A stretch of DNA of 60,443 nt from Woeseiaceae bacterium (lineage in GTDB: Bacteria > Pseudomonadota > Gammaproteobacteria > Steroidobacterales > Woeseiaceae): the NCBI GenBank assembly GCA_030066075.1, contig JASJCH010000025.1, positions 1-60,443 on the forward strand, written 5' to 3'. The number at the start of each line of letters is the position of its first letter. Within the stretch, counting starts at the first letter, position 1. Of the stretch, positions 45,483 to 56,320 are shown in pieces. Under the pieces are notes generated by a model. That model did no database searches. It was not told the DNA's origin and saw only the letters and a program-made list of their open reading frames with translations. The position numbers and the translations under genes are program-made.

Positions 45483-46106
45483 CTACGGGAACTTGAGTGC
45501 CGTCCGCGCGCTGTCCCTGTCGATCTCGCCCGCGTCGAGCATCCGCAGCACTTCGGCGATGTGATCGAGGTCCGCCTCGACGATCTCGCCGAAGTGCGCA
45601 TTAAGCAGTTCGCCATCCTCGGCGACGATCATCGTGAAAGGCATGCCGATCAGCTCCATGCCGGAGCTCTCGGCAACGGCCATGGCGTCTTCCTGGCCGA
45701 TCAGGACCGGGTAGTTGAACTGTGCTTCCTCGGCAAACATCTCGACCATCTCCTGGTCGTCCACGGCAATGCCGATAACCTGGATGCCGTTCGCGCTCTG
45801 TTCCTCGTGGAAGGTCTTGAGCAGCGGAATCTCGCGAAGGCATGGCGCGCACCACGTGGCCCAGAAGTTGAGCACCGTGTGCTTGCCGCGCCATTCCGAG
45901 AATTCGCGCGGTTGTCCGGCGAGGTCCGGCAGGCTGAAATCCATGAATACGGGCGCGGCTGCGCCTGCCTCGGCTGCCGCTGCGGGCGCCGCGGTTTCCT
46001 GGGCGGGTGTCTCCGGCGCCTGCACGGGCAGTCGCGCTGCGTAAAACAGCGCGCCCGCCATCAGCGCGACGAACGCCACCGCCAGGAAAAGAAATGATCG
46101 TTGCAC
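45483..46106 (-). CDS. TlpA/ResA-like membrane-anchored thioredoxin
   Basis: A 207-residue protein with an N-terminal membrane anchor (SFLFLAVAFVALMAGALFYAA) and a periplasmic thioredoxin domain. The active site is FWATWCAPCLREIPLL, with the cis-Pro region LIGMPFTMIVAEDG. Such proteins reduce periplasmic disulfides, for example for cytochrome c maturation, and take electrons from DsbD, whose gene lies directly upstream. I use GTG at 46104-46106 because GGAGG lies 6 bases before it; the frame further upstream is REP sequence. Confidence 0.9.
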   Translation of the reverse strand: MQRSFLFLAVAFVALMAGALFYAARLPVQAPETPAQETAAPAAAAEAGAAAPVFMDFSLPDLAGQPREFSEWRGKHTVLNFWATWCAPCLREIPLLKTFHEEQSANGIQVIGIAVDDQEMVEMFAEEAQFNYPVLIGQEDAMAVAESSGMELIGMPFTMIVAEDGELLNAHFGEIVEADLDHIAEVLRMLDAGEIDRDSARTALKFP

Positions 46107-46110
46107 GGGT

Positions 46111-46184
46111 ACCCTCCGTTGGAGCGGCCCATGGCCGCTACGAACTGCTATGCCCATCGCGCCCGTGAGGCGCTCCTACAGGCT
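46111..46184. repeat. REP-like pair of TAGGAGCG palindromic units
   Basis: Read on the minus strand, GTAGGAGCG at the dsbD stop is followed by CACGGGCGCGATGGGC, then about 12 bases later by GTAGCGGCCATGGGCCGCTCC. These share words with the element at 28212-28257 (TAGGAGCG, GGGCGCGAT, GGCCATGGGCCGCTCC). The first unit supplies the TAG stop of dsbD; the second ends just before the ribosome site of the TlpA-like gene. Confidence 0.7.
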
Positions 46185-48389
46185 AAATGCCTGGTTCACG
46201 TGATCGGTGAAGGCCTCTGCCTTCATGAAACCGACGACCTCATAGCCGTGGCGCTGCTCGCCATCCGTGCCGAAGAAGATGATCGTCGGTGGTCCAAAGA
46301 CCCCGAAGCGCTGCAGAAGTTCCTGGTCCTGCTCGTCGTTGGCCGTGACGTCGGCCTGCAGGACGACGGTGTCGGCGAGCGCCGCCTGGACGCCCGCGTC
46401 CGTGAAGGTGTATTCCTCCATCTCGATGCAGGACACGCACCAGTCGGCGTAGAAATCGAGCATGGCCGTCTTGCCGGCGGCGGCTGCCGCCGCGATCTCG
46501 CGGTCGAGGTCGGCAACGGTCTTGATGCGCTGGAACTCGAGATGTTTCTCTTCCGCGACCATGACACCGCCGCCGAAGCTGACCGCGGCGAGCGGTTTGA
46601 GCGGGTTGGTGCCACCGGACAGCGAGCCCAGGAACAGCAGCAGGCCGTAGAGGATGGCGAGCAGCCCGAAGCCCTTGCCGAGCTTCTGGGCGATCGAGGA
46701 ATCCGGACCCAGCGAGGTCAGGCCACCCATGAAGACGCCCGACATGAATATGAGTACGGCCCACAGCGCCAGGGTCACGCCGCCGGGGAGGATGCGCGAG
46801 AGCATCCAGACGGCCAGGCCGAGGAACATGAAACCGAACGCGCCCTTGACGGCCACCATCCACGGGCCGGCCTTGGGCAACAACTGGCCCTGCGCGGCGC
46901 CGACGGCGAGCAGCGGCGCGCCCATGCCGAGGCTCATTGCGAACAGCGCGGTGCCGCCGCGCAGCATGTCGCCGCTCTGCGCCATGACGGTTAGCGCCGC
47001 GATCAGGGCCGGCGCGACGCAGGCCGTAACGACGAGCGCGGACAGCGCGCCCATGACGAACGCGCCGATGGCCGTGCCGCTCTTCTGGTTGCCGCTGATC
47101 GTCGACAGCTTGCTCTGGATCGAACTCGGCATCTGCAGGTCGAATGCACCAAACATGCCGATGGCGAGTACGACAAACAGCCCCGAGAACAACACAAGCA
47201 CCCAGGGCTGATTGAAGGTGGCCTGCAACTGCAGGCCGGCCGCCGCCGCGGCGACGCCTGCCGCCGTGTACACGAGCGCCATGCCCATGACATAGGTGAA
47301 CGCGAGGAAAAAGCCGCGCGACGGGCTCACGTTGTCGCCTTCGCCCGCAATGATGCCCGACAGGATCGGGATCATCGGCAGCACGCAGGGCGTGAATGCG
47401 AGGCCCAGGCCGGCCAGGAAGAATACGCCCACGGTCACCCAGAGGCTCGAACCCGTTATGACCTGGGCGAGCTTGGCCTGCTCCGAGACGGGCGCGTCAC
47501 GGTCGGGCAGGGCAGCAAGGTCCGTAACGGTGGTCGCCTCTGGCAGCGTCGCCGATACGACACGCGTCGTGGGGGGGTAGCAGAGGCCGCCCTCGGCGCA
47601 GCCCTGGAAGTTGACCTCGAGCTCGAGCTCCATGGACTCGGGCGTCGCCCGGGCCAGCGGCAGCGTGGCAAAAACGTCCTCGAAGTAGACCTCGGACTCG
47701 CCGAAGAACTCGTCGAACTTGATCTTGCCCTCGGGCAGGTCCAGCTTGCCGAGCTGCACGTTTTCGGACAGAGCGTTGACGGAGATCTTGTCCTTGTACA
47801 GGTAATAGCCATCGAGCACCTGGAACGACACTTCGACGGTATTGCCGTCGATCGGAATGAGCACCGGCTTGAACGCCTCGTCGACCGGCACGAACTCGCT
47901 GTTGCCGAGTCCGCCCGCCTGGCCAACCGTGGTGATGTCGAGCTTGCCCTCTGACGGTTGCTTGAGCTCGACTTTCTCGGACCAGATCTGCGGCGGGTAG
48001 CACAGGCCGCCGTCCCAGCAGCCCTGGCTCTTGATGACGAGGTCGATTGACTCCGGCCGCTCGCCGTTTAGCCGGTAGGGGATGCTGACGTAGAAATTCT
48101 CGCGGTACACCTGCTGTTTGCCGAAGAACTCGTCTTCGTGCGGCAGGCCCTGGGGCAGGCGCACCTGGGTAATCTCGAAGCCGTCCGTCGCGCTCTCGAA
48201 AGAGAGCTTGTTGCGGTACAGGTAATAGCCCTCGTCGATGGCCCAGTCGACTTCCAGCGCATCGCCGGTGTCGAACACCGCGTAGCGGAAGACCTCTTCC
48301 GGTTTCTTCGGCTCTTCATCCTGGCCGAGCGCTATCGGGCTCGCGGCGAGCAGAACCATCAGGAGCAGGTGGGTTATCAATTTTGTCAT
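46176..48389 (-). CDS. dsbD: Thiol:disulfide interchange protein DsbD with two N-terminal domains
   Basis: A 737-residue inner-membrane protein that moves electrons from cytoplasmic thioredoxin to the periplasm. After the signal peptide (MTKLITHLLLMVLLAASPIALG) there are two successive DsbD-alpha domains, each with its Cys pair: GCWDGGLCYPP and GCAEGGLCYPP. The eight-helix beta domain has FTPCVLPMIPILSG and TACVAPALIAAL, and the C-terminal gamma domain has thioredoxin-like DFYADWCVSCIEMEEYTF. The family usually has one alpha domain. I take ATG at 48387-48389, in front of the signal peptide, over the longer frame. The stop lies in a REP-like repeat. Confidence 0.94.
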   Translation of the reverse strand: MTKLITHLLLMVLLAASPIALGQDEEPKKPEEVFRYAVFDTGDALEVDWAIDEGYYLYRNKLSFESATDGFEITQVRLPQGLPHEDEFFGKQQVYRENFYVSIPYRLNGERPESIDLVIKSQGCWDGGLCYPPQIWSEKVELKQPSEGKLDITTVGQAGGLGNSEFVPVDEAFKPVLIPIDGNTVEVSFQVLDGYYLYKDKISVNALSENVQLGKLDLPEGKIKFDEFFGESEVYFEDVFATLPLARATPESMELELEVNFQGCAEGGLCYPPTTRVVSATLPEATTVTDLAALPDRDAPVSEQAKLAQVITGSSLWVTVGVFFLAGLGLAFTPCVLPMIPILSGIIAGEGDNVSPSRGFFLAFTYVMGMALVYTAAGVAAAAAGLQLQATFNQPWVLVLFSGLFVVLAIGMFGAFDLQMPSSIQSKLSTISGNQKSGTAIGAFVMGALSALVVTACVAPALIAALTVMAQSGDMLRGGTALFAMSLGMGAPLLAVGAAQGQLLPKAGPWMVAVKGAFGFMFLGLAVWMLSRILPGGVTLALWAVLIFMSGVFMGGLTSLGPDSSIAQKLGKGFGLLAILYGLLLFLGSLSGGTNPLKPLAAVSFGGGVMVAEEKHLEFQRIKTVADLDREIAAAAAAGKTAMLDFYADWCVSCIEMEEYTFTDAGVQAALADTVVLQADVTANDEQDQELLQRFGVFGPPTIIFFGTDGEQRHGYEVVGFMKAEAFTDHVNQAFSL

Positions 48390-48537
48390 TGGAATTCCGG
48401 CGCTTGCGACAGATATGACCCGGCTCGTGGCGGGATTATTACGGTAAAAACGGCTAACGCGGCGGAGCATACCGGGGGTACCGGAGGTTGTCATCGACGC
48501 AAGTCGGGTTTTCGGGCGTTCGCCGGCGGAAAATGCC

Positions 48538-48565
48538 TTGAAATTTGGACTTCGATGCCTATTAT
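48538..48565 (+). promoter_or_regulatory. Sigma-70 promoter of groESL
   Basis: TTGAAA (48538-48543) and TATTAT (48560-48565) are separated by 16 bases. The -10 box touches the left arm of the CIRCE operator, so HrcA binding would block initiation. I do not see a convincing sigma-32 promoter in addition. Confidence 0.65.
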
Positions 48566-48591
48566 TAGCACTCCCTAGGGCCGAGTGCTAA
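48565..48591. promoter_or_regulatory. CIRCE operator (HrcA binding site)
   Basis: TTAGCACTC-N9-GAGTGCTAA is a perfect match to the CIRCE consensus, in both arms and spacing. CIRCE is bound by the repressor HrcA, which is kept active by GroESL; heat stress titrates GroEL away and derepresses the operon. It lies 66 bases before the groES start codon. Confidence 0.97.
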
Positions 48592-48656
48592 CAGTATGCG
48601 GCCGGAAAACCGCCAAAAGTCGGTTATAAATCAGAAACTTACAGGAGATATGCCCC

Positions 48657-50622
<1,966 letters not shown>

Positions 50623-50650
50623 AAAAAGTCGTCCCATCGACGAACAAAAA

Positions 50651-50675
50651 AGCCCCGCTCTGCGGGGCTTTTTTT
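50651..50675 (+). terminator. Rho-independent terminator of groESL
   Basis: AGCCCCGC (50651-50658) pairs with GCGGGGCT (50662-50669) across a 3-base loop and is followed by seven T residues. An A-run before the stem would also allow termination from the other strand. Confidence 0.93.
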
Positions 50676-50692
50676 GTGGATTTCGCGCCGCG

Positions 50693-50710
50693 AACTACAA
50701 GTCTGTAGTT
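50693..50710. promoter_or_regulatory. Operator-like palindrome upstream of the acyl-CoA synthetase gene
   Basis: AACTACA-AGTC-TGTAGTT is a perfect 7-4-7 inverted repeat, 65 bases before the acyl-CoA synthetase start codon and clear of the groEL terminator. Its size and place fit a repressor site of a TetR- or GntR-type regulator of fatty acid degradation, but it does not match the PsrA or FadR consensus that I know. Confidence 0.4.
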
Positions 50711-50775
50711 GTACCGATTTCGAAAACGGCCCGTAATCGCCATTATCCAGATGCGGTGAACTGGAGCCGAAAACA

Positions 50776-52422
50776 ATGGGATTGAGCTATGCACATGGAG
50801 GTGGCGGGCCACCTCTGATGGGCCTGACTATAAGTGGCGTAATCGAAAATGCCGCTGCTAACTGGCCGGAAAAAGATGCCCTGGTTGTTGTTGACCAGGG
50901 GGTACGTTGGAGCTGGAAAGAGCTGCGCGAGCGTGCTCGCAAACTCGCCGCTGGCCTTCTCGCCTCGGGTCTCGAACCCGGCGATCGCATCGGTATGCTG
51001 GCGCCTAATCGCGCCGAGTGGCTGCTGGCGCAGTTCGGCAGCGCCTATGCGGGCCTGATTCTCGTCAATATCAACCCGGCCTACCGGCTGTCCGAGCTCG
51101 AGTACGCGCTCAACAAGGTCGGCTGCCGCGGTCTGATTACCGAGACTCGCTTCAAGTCCAGCAACTATATCGAGATGGTGCAATCCCTGTACCCGGAGAA
51201 GGTGCCGGAACTCAAGGTCTTGATTCACCTCGGTGACGAGGCCATTCCGAACATGCAGAGCCTCAGTGAAGTCATGCAGCTCTGCAGCGACAAATCGCTG
51301 CGGACGCTCGACGCCATTGCTCAGCGCGCCGACTTCGATGCGCCGATCAACATCCAGTTCACCAGCGGGACGACCGGGGCGCCGAAGGCGGCGACGCTGA
51401 CGCATCACAACATGATCAACAACGCGTCAATGTCGGCCGCGATACTGCGTTTCACCGAAGACGACAAGCTGTGCGTGCCGGTGCCGATGTACCACTGCTT
51501 CGCGATGGTGCTCGGCACTCTGCTGTGTGCGACGCGCGGCGCGACCATCGTGTTCCCGGGCGCCGCGTTCGACGCTCGTGAAACGCTGCAGGCTGTGCAG
51601 GACGAACGCTGCACGGCGCTGCACGGCGTGCCCACGATGTTCATCGCCATGCTCGATGACCCGGACTTCGCCAAGTTCGATCTCAGCGCACTGCGCACGG
51701 GGATCATGGCCGGCGCGCCGTGCCCGATCGAGCTGATGCGTGAGGTCATCGACGACATGCACATGAGCGAAATCACGATCGGCTACGGCATGACCGAGAC
51801 GGGCCCGCTGTCCACGCAGACCTCGCCGGACGACCCGATCGACCTGCGTGTGGGCACGGTGGGCAAAGTGCTGCCGCACACGGAGGTGAAGATCGTCGAC
51901 GAGAACGACCAGATCGTCGCCCTCGACGAGCCGGGCGAACTCTGCGTACGCGGCTACAACGTCATGCTCGGTTACTGGGGCGACGGCAGCCCGGGCCGCT
52001 GGATGCACACGGGCGATATCGCCACGATGGACGCGGACGGTTACGTACGCATCGTCGGCCGCAGCAAGGACATGCTGATCCGCGGCGGCGAGAACATCTA
52101 CCCGCGGGAGATCGAGGAATTCCTGTACACCAACCCGAAGATCGACCAGGTCGAGGTGGTTGGCGTGCCGGACCAGAAGTTTGGCGAAGAGATCGCGGCC
52201 TGCATCAAGCTGCACGAAGGCGAGACCGCGACCGTCGAAGAGATCCGCGACTTCTGTCGCGGCGAGTTGTCGCACTTCAAGATTCCGCGGTACGTGCATT
52301 TCGTCGAGGAATTCCCGTTAACGGTAACGGGCAAAGTGCAAAAATTCATTCTGCGCGAGCAACTTACGGAGGAACTCGAGCAAGCCAACAGAGCATCACA
52401 AACCATGGGAGCAGTGAAATGA
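50776..52422 (+). CDS. Fatty-acyl-CoA synthetase (AMP-binding family)
   Basis: A 548-residue adenylate-forming ligase. The P-loop [22 protein letters not shown], the A5 motif [62 protein letters not shown] and the catalytic Lys in [13 protein letters not shown] are all present. It activates a carboxylic acid, most likely a medium-chain or branched fatty acid, to the CoA ester. Its stop overlaps the start of the dehydrogenase gene by 4 bases, which suggests joint use in amino-acid or acyl breakdown. Confidence 0.9.
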   Translation: MGLSYAHGGGGPPLMGLTISGVIENAAANWPEKDALVVVDQGVRWSWKELRERARKLAAGLLASGLEPGDRIGMLAPNRAEWLLAQFGSAYAGLILVNINPAYRLSELEYALNKVGCRGLITETRFKSSNYIEMVQSLYPEKVPELKVLIHLGDEAIPNMQSLSEVMQLCSDKSLRTLDAIAQRADFDAPINIQFTSGTTGAPKAATLTHHNMINNASMSAAILRFTEDDKLCVPVPMYHCFAMVLGTLLCATRGATIVFPGAAFDARETLQAVQDERCTALHGVPTMFIAMLDDPDFAKFDLSALRTGIMAGAPCPIELMREVIDDMHMSEITIGYGMTETGPLSTQTSPDDPIDLRVGTVGKVLPHTEVKIVDENDQIVALDEPGELCVRGYNVMLGYWGDGSPGRWMHTGDIATMDADGYVRIVGRSKDMLIRGGENIYPREIEEFLYTNPKIDQVEVVGVPDQKFGEEIAACIKLHEGETATVEEIRDFCRGELSHFKIPRYVHFVEEFPLTVTGKVQKFILREQLTEELEQANRASQTMGAVK

Positions 52423-53582
52423 CAGCGTCAGCATTTCGTTTCTGTGATGATCTTGGTCCCAAGACCATCCTACATATCTATGAACCCGCTATAGGCCTGA
52501 AGGCCATCGCGGTTGTCGACAATACCGCCGCTGGACCCGCCATCGGTGGAGTGCGCATGGCGCCGGATGTATCACTGGATGAGTGTTTTCGCCTCGCGCG
52601 CGGCATGACGCTCAAGAATGCCGCCGCAGGGCTCCCACACGGTGGTGGCAAATCGGTGATCTTCGGTGATCCCACGATGGAAGCCAGCGCCAAGGAACAG
52701 TTGATCCGCGCTTTCGCAAAGAGCGTCAAGCAGCTGGTCGACTACATTCCCGGCCCGGACATGGGCACCAACGAAGCAGCCATGGCTCTCGTCAAGGACG
52801 AAGGCGGACGCTGCGTCGGCCTGCCGCGCGTACTGGGCGGTATCCCGCTTGATGAGATCGGCGCGACGGCATGGGGCGTTGTGTCCAGCACGGACGTCGC
52901 CAAGGACGTCGTCGGTATGAAGATCGACGGCGCGCGCGTTGCGATGCAGGGTTTCGGCGCCGTCGGCAAGCATGCCGCACGGTTCTTTGCAGAACGTGGC
53001 GCGATCCTCGTTGCAGCGGCCGACTACAGCGGTGCGGTTCATGATGCCGAAGGTCTCGACGTCGAGGCCCTGGCCCGCCACGTCGAATCAGGTGGCAGGA
53101 TTGCCGACTTCAAAGACGGCGAACGGCTGAATCGTGAGGCCATTATCAGCGTCGACTGCGACATCCTCGTGCCGGCGGCACGCCCGGATGTCATCCGCGC
53201 CGACAACCAGGCCACGGTCAAAGCCAAGCTGATCGTCCCGGGCGCTAACATCGGCGTCACCGAGCGTGCGGAAGCCATGCTGCATCGCCGCGGCGTGCTG
53301 TGCATCCCGGACTTCATCGCCAATGCGGGCGGCGTCATCTGCGGAGCCGTCGAGTATGCGGGCGGCAGCGAAGGGCAGGTCTTCGACATCATCGACGAGA
53401 AGATCCGCCGCAACACGGCCGAGGTGCTCGAGCGCATGAAGCACGAGCGCATCCTGCCGCGGGAGGCAGCGGTGCAGATGTCGAGGGAGCGCCTGGCAGA
53501 GGCAACGCGCTATCGGCGGTTCAGTTCTGGCTGGTCGGTGCAGGCGCCCAAGCCTGACCCGGATCTGCGCGCCGTTAGTTAA
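52419..53582 (+). CDS. Glu/Leu/Phe/Val dehydrogenase (leucine dehydrogenase-like)
   Basis: A 387-residue NAD-dependent amino-acid dehydrogenase. Substrate-site blocks are [30 protein letters not shown] with the catalytic Lys, and [17 protein letters not shown]; the Rossmann domain has [23 protein letters not shown] and CDILVPAA. The size and GGGKS/PDMGT pattern fit the leucine/phenylalanine dehydrogenase branch rather than glutamate dehydrogenase. It would deaminate branched-chain amino acids to 2-oxo acids, consistent with coupling to an acyl-CoA synthetase. Substrate is inferred. Confidence 0.88.
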   Translation: MTASAFRFCDDLGPKTILHIYEPAIGLKAIAVVDNTAAGPAIGGVRMAPDVSLDECFRLARGMTLKNAAAGLPHGGGKSVIFGDPTMEASAKEQLIRAFAKSVKQLVDYIPGPDMGTNEAAMALVKDEGGRCVGLPRVLGGIPLDEIGATAWGVVSSTDVAKDVVGMKIDGARVAMQGFGAVGKHAARFFAERGAILVAAADYSGAVHDAEGLDVEALARHVESGGRIADFKDGERLNREAIISVDCDILVPAARPDVIRADNQATVKAKLIVPGANIGVTERAEAMLHRRGVLCIPDFIANAGGVICGAVEYAGGSEGQVFDIIDEKIRRNTAEVLERMKHERILPREAAVQMSRERLAEATRYRRFSSGWSVQAPKPDPDLRAVS

Positions 53583-53596
53583 GTCCATTTAAGACC

Positions 53597-53636
53597 GGGC
53601 ATCGGGGAAATTCAATTCGGAGTTTCCCCGATGTCC
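53597..53636 (+). terminator. Stable hairpin after the dehydrogenase gene
   Basis: ATCGGGGAAA (53601-53610) pairs exactly with TTTCCCCGAT (53623-53632), and the stem extends to 14 bp with GGGC and GTCC including one G-U pair. The loop has 12 bases. No T-run follows, so it may be a weak terminator, an RNA-stabilising structure, or part of the hsp20 leader. Confidence 0.5.
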
Positions 53637-53662
53637 CGTATTGCTATGGAGGGTTATATCTA

Positions 53663-53707
53663 GTGGGCTGGCAGAAAATCGCCAGCGCAAAAAGCGGAAG
53701 GAGGTGA
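53663..53707 (+). CDS. Possible short leader peptide upstream of hsp20
   Basis: GTG at 53663 opens a 14-codon frame (VGWQKIASAKSGRR) that ends with TGA at 53705-53707. GGAGGG lies about 10 bases before it. The stop overlaps the AGGAGGTGA ribosome site of hsp20, five bases before its ATG. Translation of the leader could affect hsp20 initiation, but such a short frame could also be chance. Confidence 0.25.
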   Translation: MGWQKIASAKSGRR

Positions 53708-53712
53708 GTTGA

Positions 53713-54201
53713 ATGTCAAGGTTGCATAAATTCGAACCCCGCAAGAGGGTAATTGACGTTAAACGGACTGCGCCTCTGGCCCGCAGCATGGAGGAGTTCT
53801 TCGAGGACTTCCCACCACGCCGCTGGATGGAGACGTTTGAGCCCTTTGGTTGGCAGTGGCCTATGGGAATCGATTTCGAGCGGAGCTTCCGCATCGATCT
53901 CCTGGACCACGAGAAAGAGCTCATAGTCCGAGCGGAACTGCCTGGCGTCGAGAAAGACGACGTAGAGGTCACGATTGCAGGCGATCGCCTGACAATTGAG
54001 GCCGAAAGGGAGTTTGAGGAAGAAGAAACCAAAGAAACGTTCTACCGCCATGAGCTGGGTTACGGAGAGCTCCGGCGGACGATCGCCTTGCCTGTCGAAA
54101 TCGATACGGAGCATATCGAGGCAGAGCTCAAGGACGGCATCCTGAGCGTTAAACTTCCGAAGATCCAGGCGGCGACACGCCACACTGTCAAAGTCGCCTG
54201 A
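53713..54201 (+). CDS. Small heat-shock protein, Hsp20 family
   Basis: A 162-residue chaperone. The N-terminal arm (residues 1-50) is rich in aromatic and charged residues; the alpha-crystallin domain runs from about FRIDLLDHEKELIVRAELPGVEKDDVEVTIAGDRLTIEAERE to the ELKDGILSVKLPK motif, followed by a short tail. It holds unfolded proteins under stress. An AGGAGG site lies 5-11 bases upstream. Expression probably follows heat or stationary phase, but no CIRCE or sigma-32 site is seen. Confidence 0.95.
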   Translation: MSRLHKFEPRKRVIDVKRTAPLARSMEEFFEDFPPRRWMETFEPFGWQWPMGIDFERSFRIDLLDHEKELIVRAELPGVEKDDVEVTIAGDRLTIEAEREFEEEETKETFYRHELGYGELRRTIALPVEIDTEHIEAELKDGILSVKLPKIQAATRHTVKVA

Positions 54202-54221
54202 CTTTCGACACGTGTGCCACG

Positions 54222-54254
54222 ACCGGGGCGACAGCGAGCCGCCCCGGTTTTTTT
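54222..54254 (+). terminator. Rho-independent terminator of hsp20
   Basis: ACCGGGGC (54222-54229) pairs with GCCCCGGT (54241-54248) across an 11-base loop and is followed by a run of seven T residues. It separates hsp20 from convergent msrQ. Confidence 0.92.
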
Positions 54255-54257
54255 ATT

Positions 54258-54884
54258 CTAGTTTGAAGGGGCTCTGCGGTGCTTCCAGTAGAGCCGCAGT
54301 CCCAGCAACACGGCCAGGATGATCGCGTAGATCAACGGCTCGAGGATGTCCTGTTTGACCTGCCACCAGTAATGCCAGACGCCGAGAATGCCCACGGCAT
54401 AAGCGCCGTAGTGCAGTCTGTCCCAGTTCTTGCGCAGGCGCCGGCGCATGCCGTTGGTCGAGGTCAGCGCCATCGCCGTGAGCAGGAGCAGGGCGGCAAA
54501 CCCGATTGTGATGAATGGCCGCTCCGTCAGGTCTTCCCAGACGATGCCCCACTGGAAGGCCGGGTCGACGGCGAGCGCCCGGTCCAGCAGCAACCAGACC
54601 ACGAAGTGCATCAGAACGTAGAAGAACGCAAACAGGCCCAGCATCCGGCGAAACCGCGCCAGCCAGTTCCAGCCCGTGATTCGGCGCAGTGGCGTCACGG
54701 CAAGGGCCACCATGATGAAACGCAGCCCCCAGTTGCCGAATCGATCCAGGATGTCCTCGACCGGGTTGGCCGACAGCTGGCCGGTCAGGTTAAACGCATC
54801 GCCGACGACGAGCAGCGCCGGGACCAGGCACAGCATGAAAACGATCGGTTTACCGACAAACCGAACTCGCTGCAGCGTGTTCAT
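54258..54884 (-). CDS. msrQ: Haem-binding membrane subunit MsrQ (YedZ)
   Basis: A 208-residue ferric-reductase-like membrane protein with about six helices, including FIMVALAVTPLRRITGWNWLARFRRMLGLFAFFYVLMHFVVWLLLD and WDRLHYGAYAVGILGVWHYWW. The conserved His residues in these helices should hold haem b. MsrQ feeds electrons from the respiratory chain to periplasmic MsrP. It follows msrP with a 5-base gap. Confidence 0.94.
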   Translation of the reverse strand: MNTLQRVRFVGKPIVFMLCLVPALLVVGDAFNLTGQLSANPVEDILDRFGNWGLRFIMVALAVTPLRRITGWNWLARFRRMLGLFAFFYVLMHFVVWLLLDRALAVDPAFQWGIVWEDLTERPFITIGFAALLLLTAMALTSTNGMRRRLRKNWDRLHYGAYAVGILGVWHYWWQVKQDILEPLIYAIILAVLLGLRLYWKHRRAPSN

Positions 54885-54889
54885 GGCGG

Positions 54890-55849
54890 CTAGTAGTTCT
54901 TGCGCAGGTCGAGTCCGTCGTAGAGGTGGGCGACCTGATCACCGTAGCCGTTAAACATCTGCGTCGGAATCCGCGCTGCGAAGAGCCCGGAACCGATGCG
55001 TCGTTCGCTCGCCTGGCTCCAGCGCGGGTGGTCGACCTCTGGATTCACGTTGGCGTAGAAACCGTACTCGTGAGGTGCGGAAATGTTCCAGCTCACCGGC
55101 GGCCGCTCTTCGGTAAAGCTGATGCGAACGATGCCCTTAATGCCTTTGAAGCCGTATTTCCACGGCACGACGAGCCGAATCGGAGCGCCGTTCTGGTTGG
55201 GCATGGATTCGCCATAGACACCCACCGCGAGAATGGTCAGCGCGTTGGTCGCTTCCGCAATCGTCAGCCCCTCGCGGTAGGGCCAGTCGAGCACGCGGCG
55301 GCGCTGGCCGGGCATGCGTTTGGGGTCGTGGAGCGTTTCGAAGGCCACGTACTTCGCCTTCGACGTGGGCTGGTGATGCTTGACGACGTCAGCCAGCGAG
55401 ATGCCGATCCAGGGAATGACCATCGACCAGGCTTCGACACAGCGCATGCGGTAGATGCGCTCCTCGAGGTCGAACGGTTTGATGAAGTCGTCGAAGTCGA
55501 ACGTGCCGGTCTTTTCGGCATGCCCGTCGACCGTCACTGACCACGGCCGCGCCTCGAAGTCCTGCGCGTTTCGAAACGGGTCGCCTTTACCGGTGCCGAA
55601 TTCGTAGTAGTTGTTATACGTCGTGATGTCCTCGTAGCTATTGGGCTCTTCCGAGGTGCTGAACGGGCTTTTGCGGACATCGGGCAGCTTCGCGCGATCG
55701 CCCAGGGGCACGACGGCGGCAAGTGCCGGGCCGGCCAGCAGGGATGCGCCCGCGATGCTCCCGGCGCCCATGAACTGGCGGCGGTTCAGGTAATTGGTCT
55801 CGCTCGTAATCTCGGACGGGCGAATGTCGGCGGGTTTCTTGATCAGCAT
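54890..55849 (-). CDS. msrP: Periplasmic methionine sulfoxide reductase MsrP (YedY), molybdoenzyme
   Basis: A 319-residue molybdopterin enzyme that repairs oxidised methionine in periplasmic proteins. The N-terminus has a Tat signal with Arg23-Arg24 ([23 protein letters not shown]). The Mo-ligand Cys lies in [17 protein letters not shown] (about residue 136). Other family blocks are [42 protein letters not shown] and the C-terminal [14 protein letters not shown]. It precedes msrQ. Cofactor supply would depend on MoeA, also encoded in this window. Confidence 0.96.
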   Translation of the reverse strand: MLIKKPADIRPSEITSETNYLNRRQFMGAGSIAGASLLAGPALAAVVPLGDRAKLPDVRKSPFSTSEEPNSYEDITTYNNYYEFGTGKGDPFRNAQDFEARPWSVTVDGHAEKTGTFDFDDFIKPFDLEERIYRMRCVEAWSMVIPWIGISLADVVKHHQPTSKAKYVAFETLHDPKRMPGQRRRVLDWPYREGLTIAEATNALTILAVGVYGESMPNQNGAPIRLVVPWKYGFKGIKGIVRISFTEERPPVSWNISAPHEYGFYANVNPEVDHPRWSQASERRIGSGLFAARIPTQMFNGYGDQVAHLYDGLDLRKNY

Positions 55850-55924
55850 GTCGGGCCCTGCAGGCAGTGTCGATACCTAGTAGACCGATATTAATCGAGA
55901 TTTATTGCAGTAAACTCGACGGAA

Positions 55925-56320
55925 ATGAATAGAAACATTTTGCGCATCTACTACGCGGCGACGGCAGTGTTCGTCTTCCTCGATTTCGGCTTCGGCGTCA
56001 ACGTCCGCGCAGCATTTCTCGACTCCGCGCCGACGCTGCGTGTGCTGTTTTATGTCGTGCTCTTCGCCTGCTTCGCGCTGGTGATCTGGCGCCCCGCCTG
56101 GACCAATGTCGTCGGCCTGGTGGAATCCGTCGTTACGCTGGCGGCCTTGATCATCAACATGGCGCTGCGCTCGATGATGATCACGCACGACGTGTTTGCG
56201 ACCGGCGCTGGCCCGGTCACGATGGCCGAGATCGTGAACTTCATGATCTCCGGCGGTGCCGCTTACGTGTCCTACACGCAGGGGCTCAAGTGGCTAGCCA
56301 ATCGATCAGGAGCCGATTGA
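55925..56320 (+). CDS. Hypothetical four-helix membrane protein
   Basis: A 131-residue protein with about four hydrophobic segments: YYAATAVFVFLDFGFGV, VLFYVVLFACFALVIW, VGLVESVVTLAALIINMAL and IVNFMISGGAAYVSYTQGL. I do not recognise the family. It is divergent from msrP with a 75-bp gap, and its 3' end overlaps the convergent hydrolase gene by 35 bases, an unusually long overlap that may mean the gene end or neighbour has been rearranged. Confidence 0.7.
   Translation: MNRNILRIYYAATAVFVFLDFGFGVNVRAAFLDSAPTLRVLFYVVLFACFALVIWRPAWTNVVGLVESVVTLAALIINMALRSMMITHDVFATGAGPVTMAEIVNFMISGGAAYVSYTQGLKWLANRSGAD

Noticed and set aside
53640..53653. TTGCTATGGAGGG as a ROSE-type RNA thermometer
   Set aside because: The signature word is present, but the purine-rich site lies about 60 bases before the hsp20 start, not at its ribosome site.
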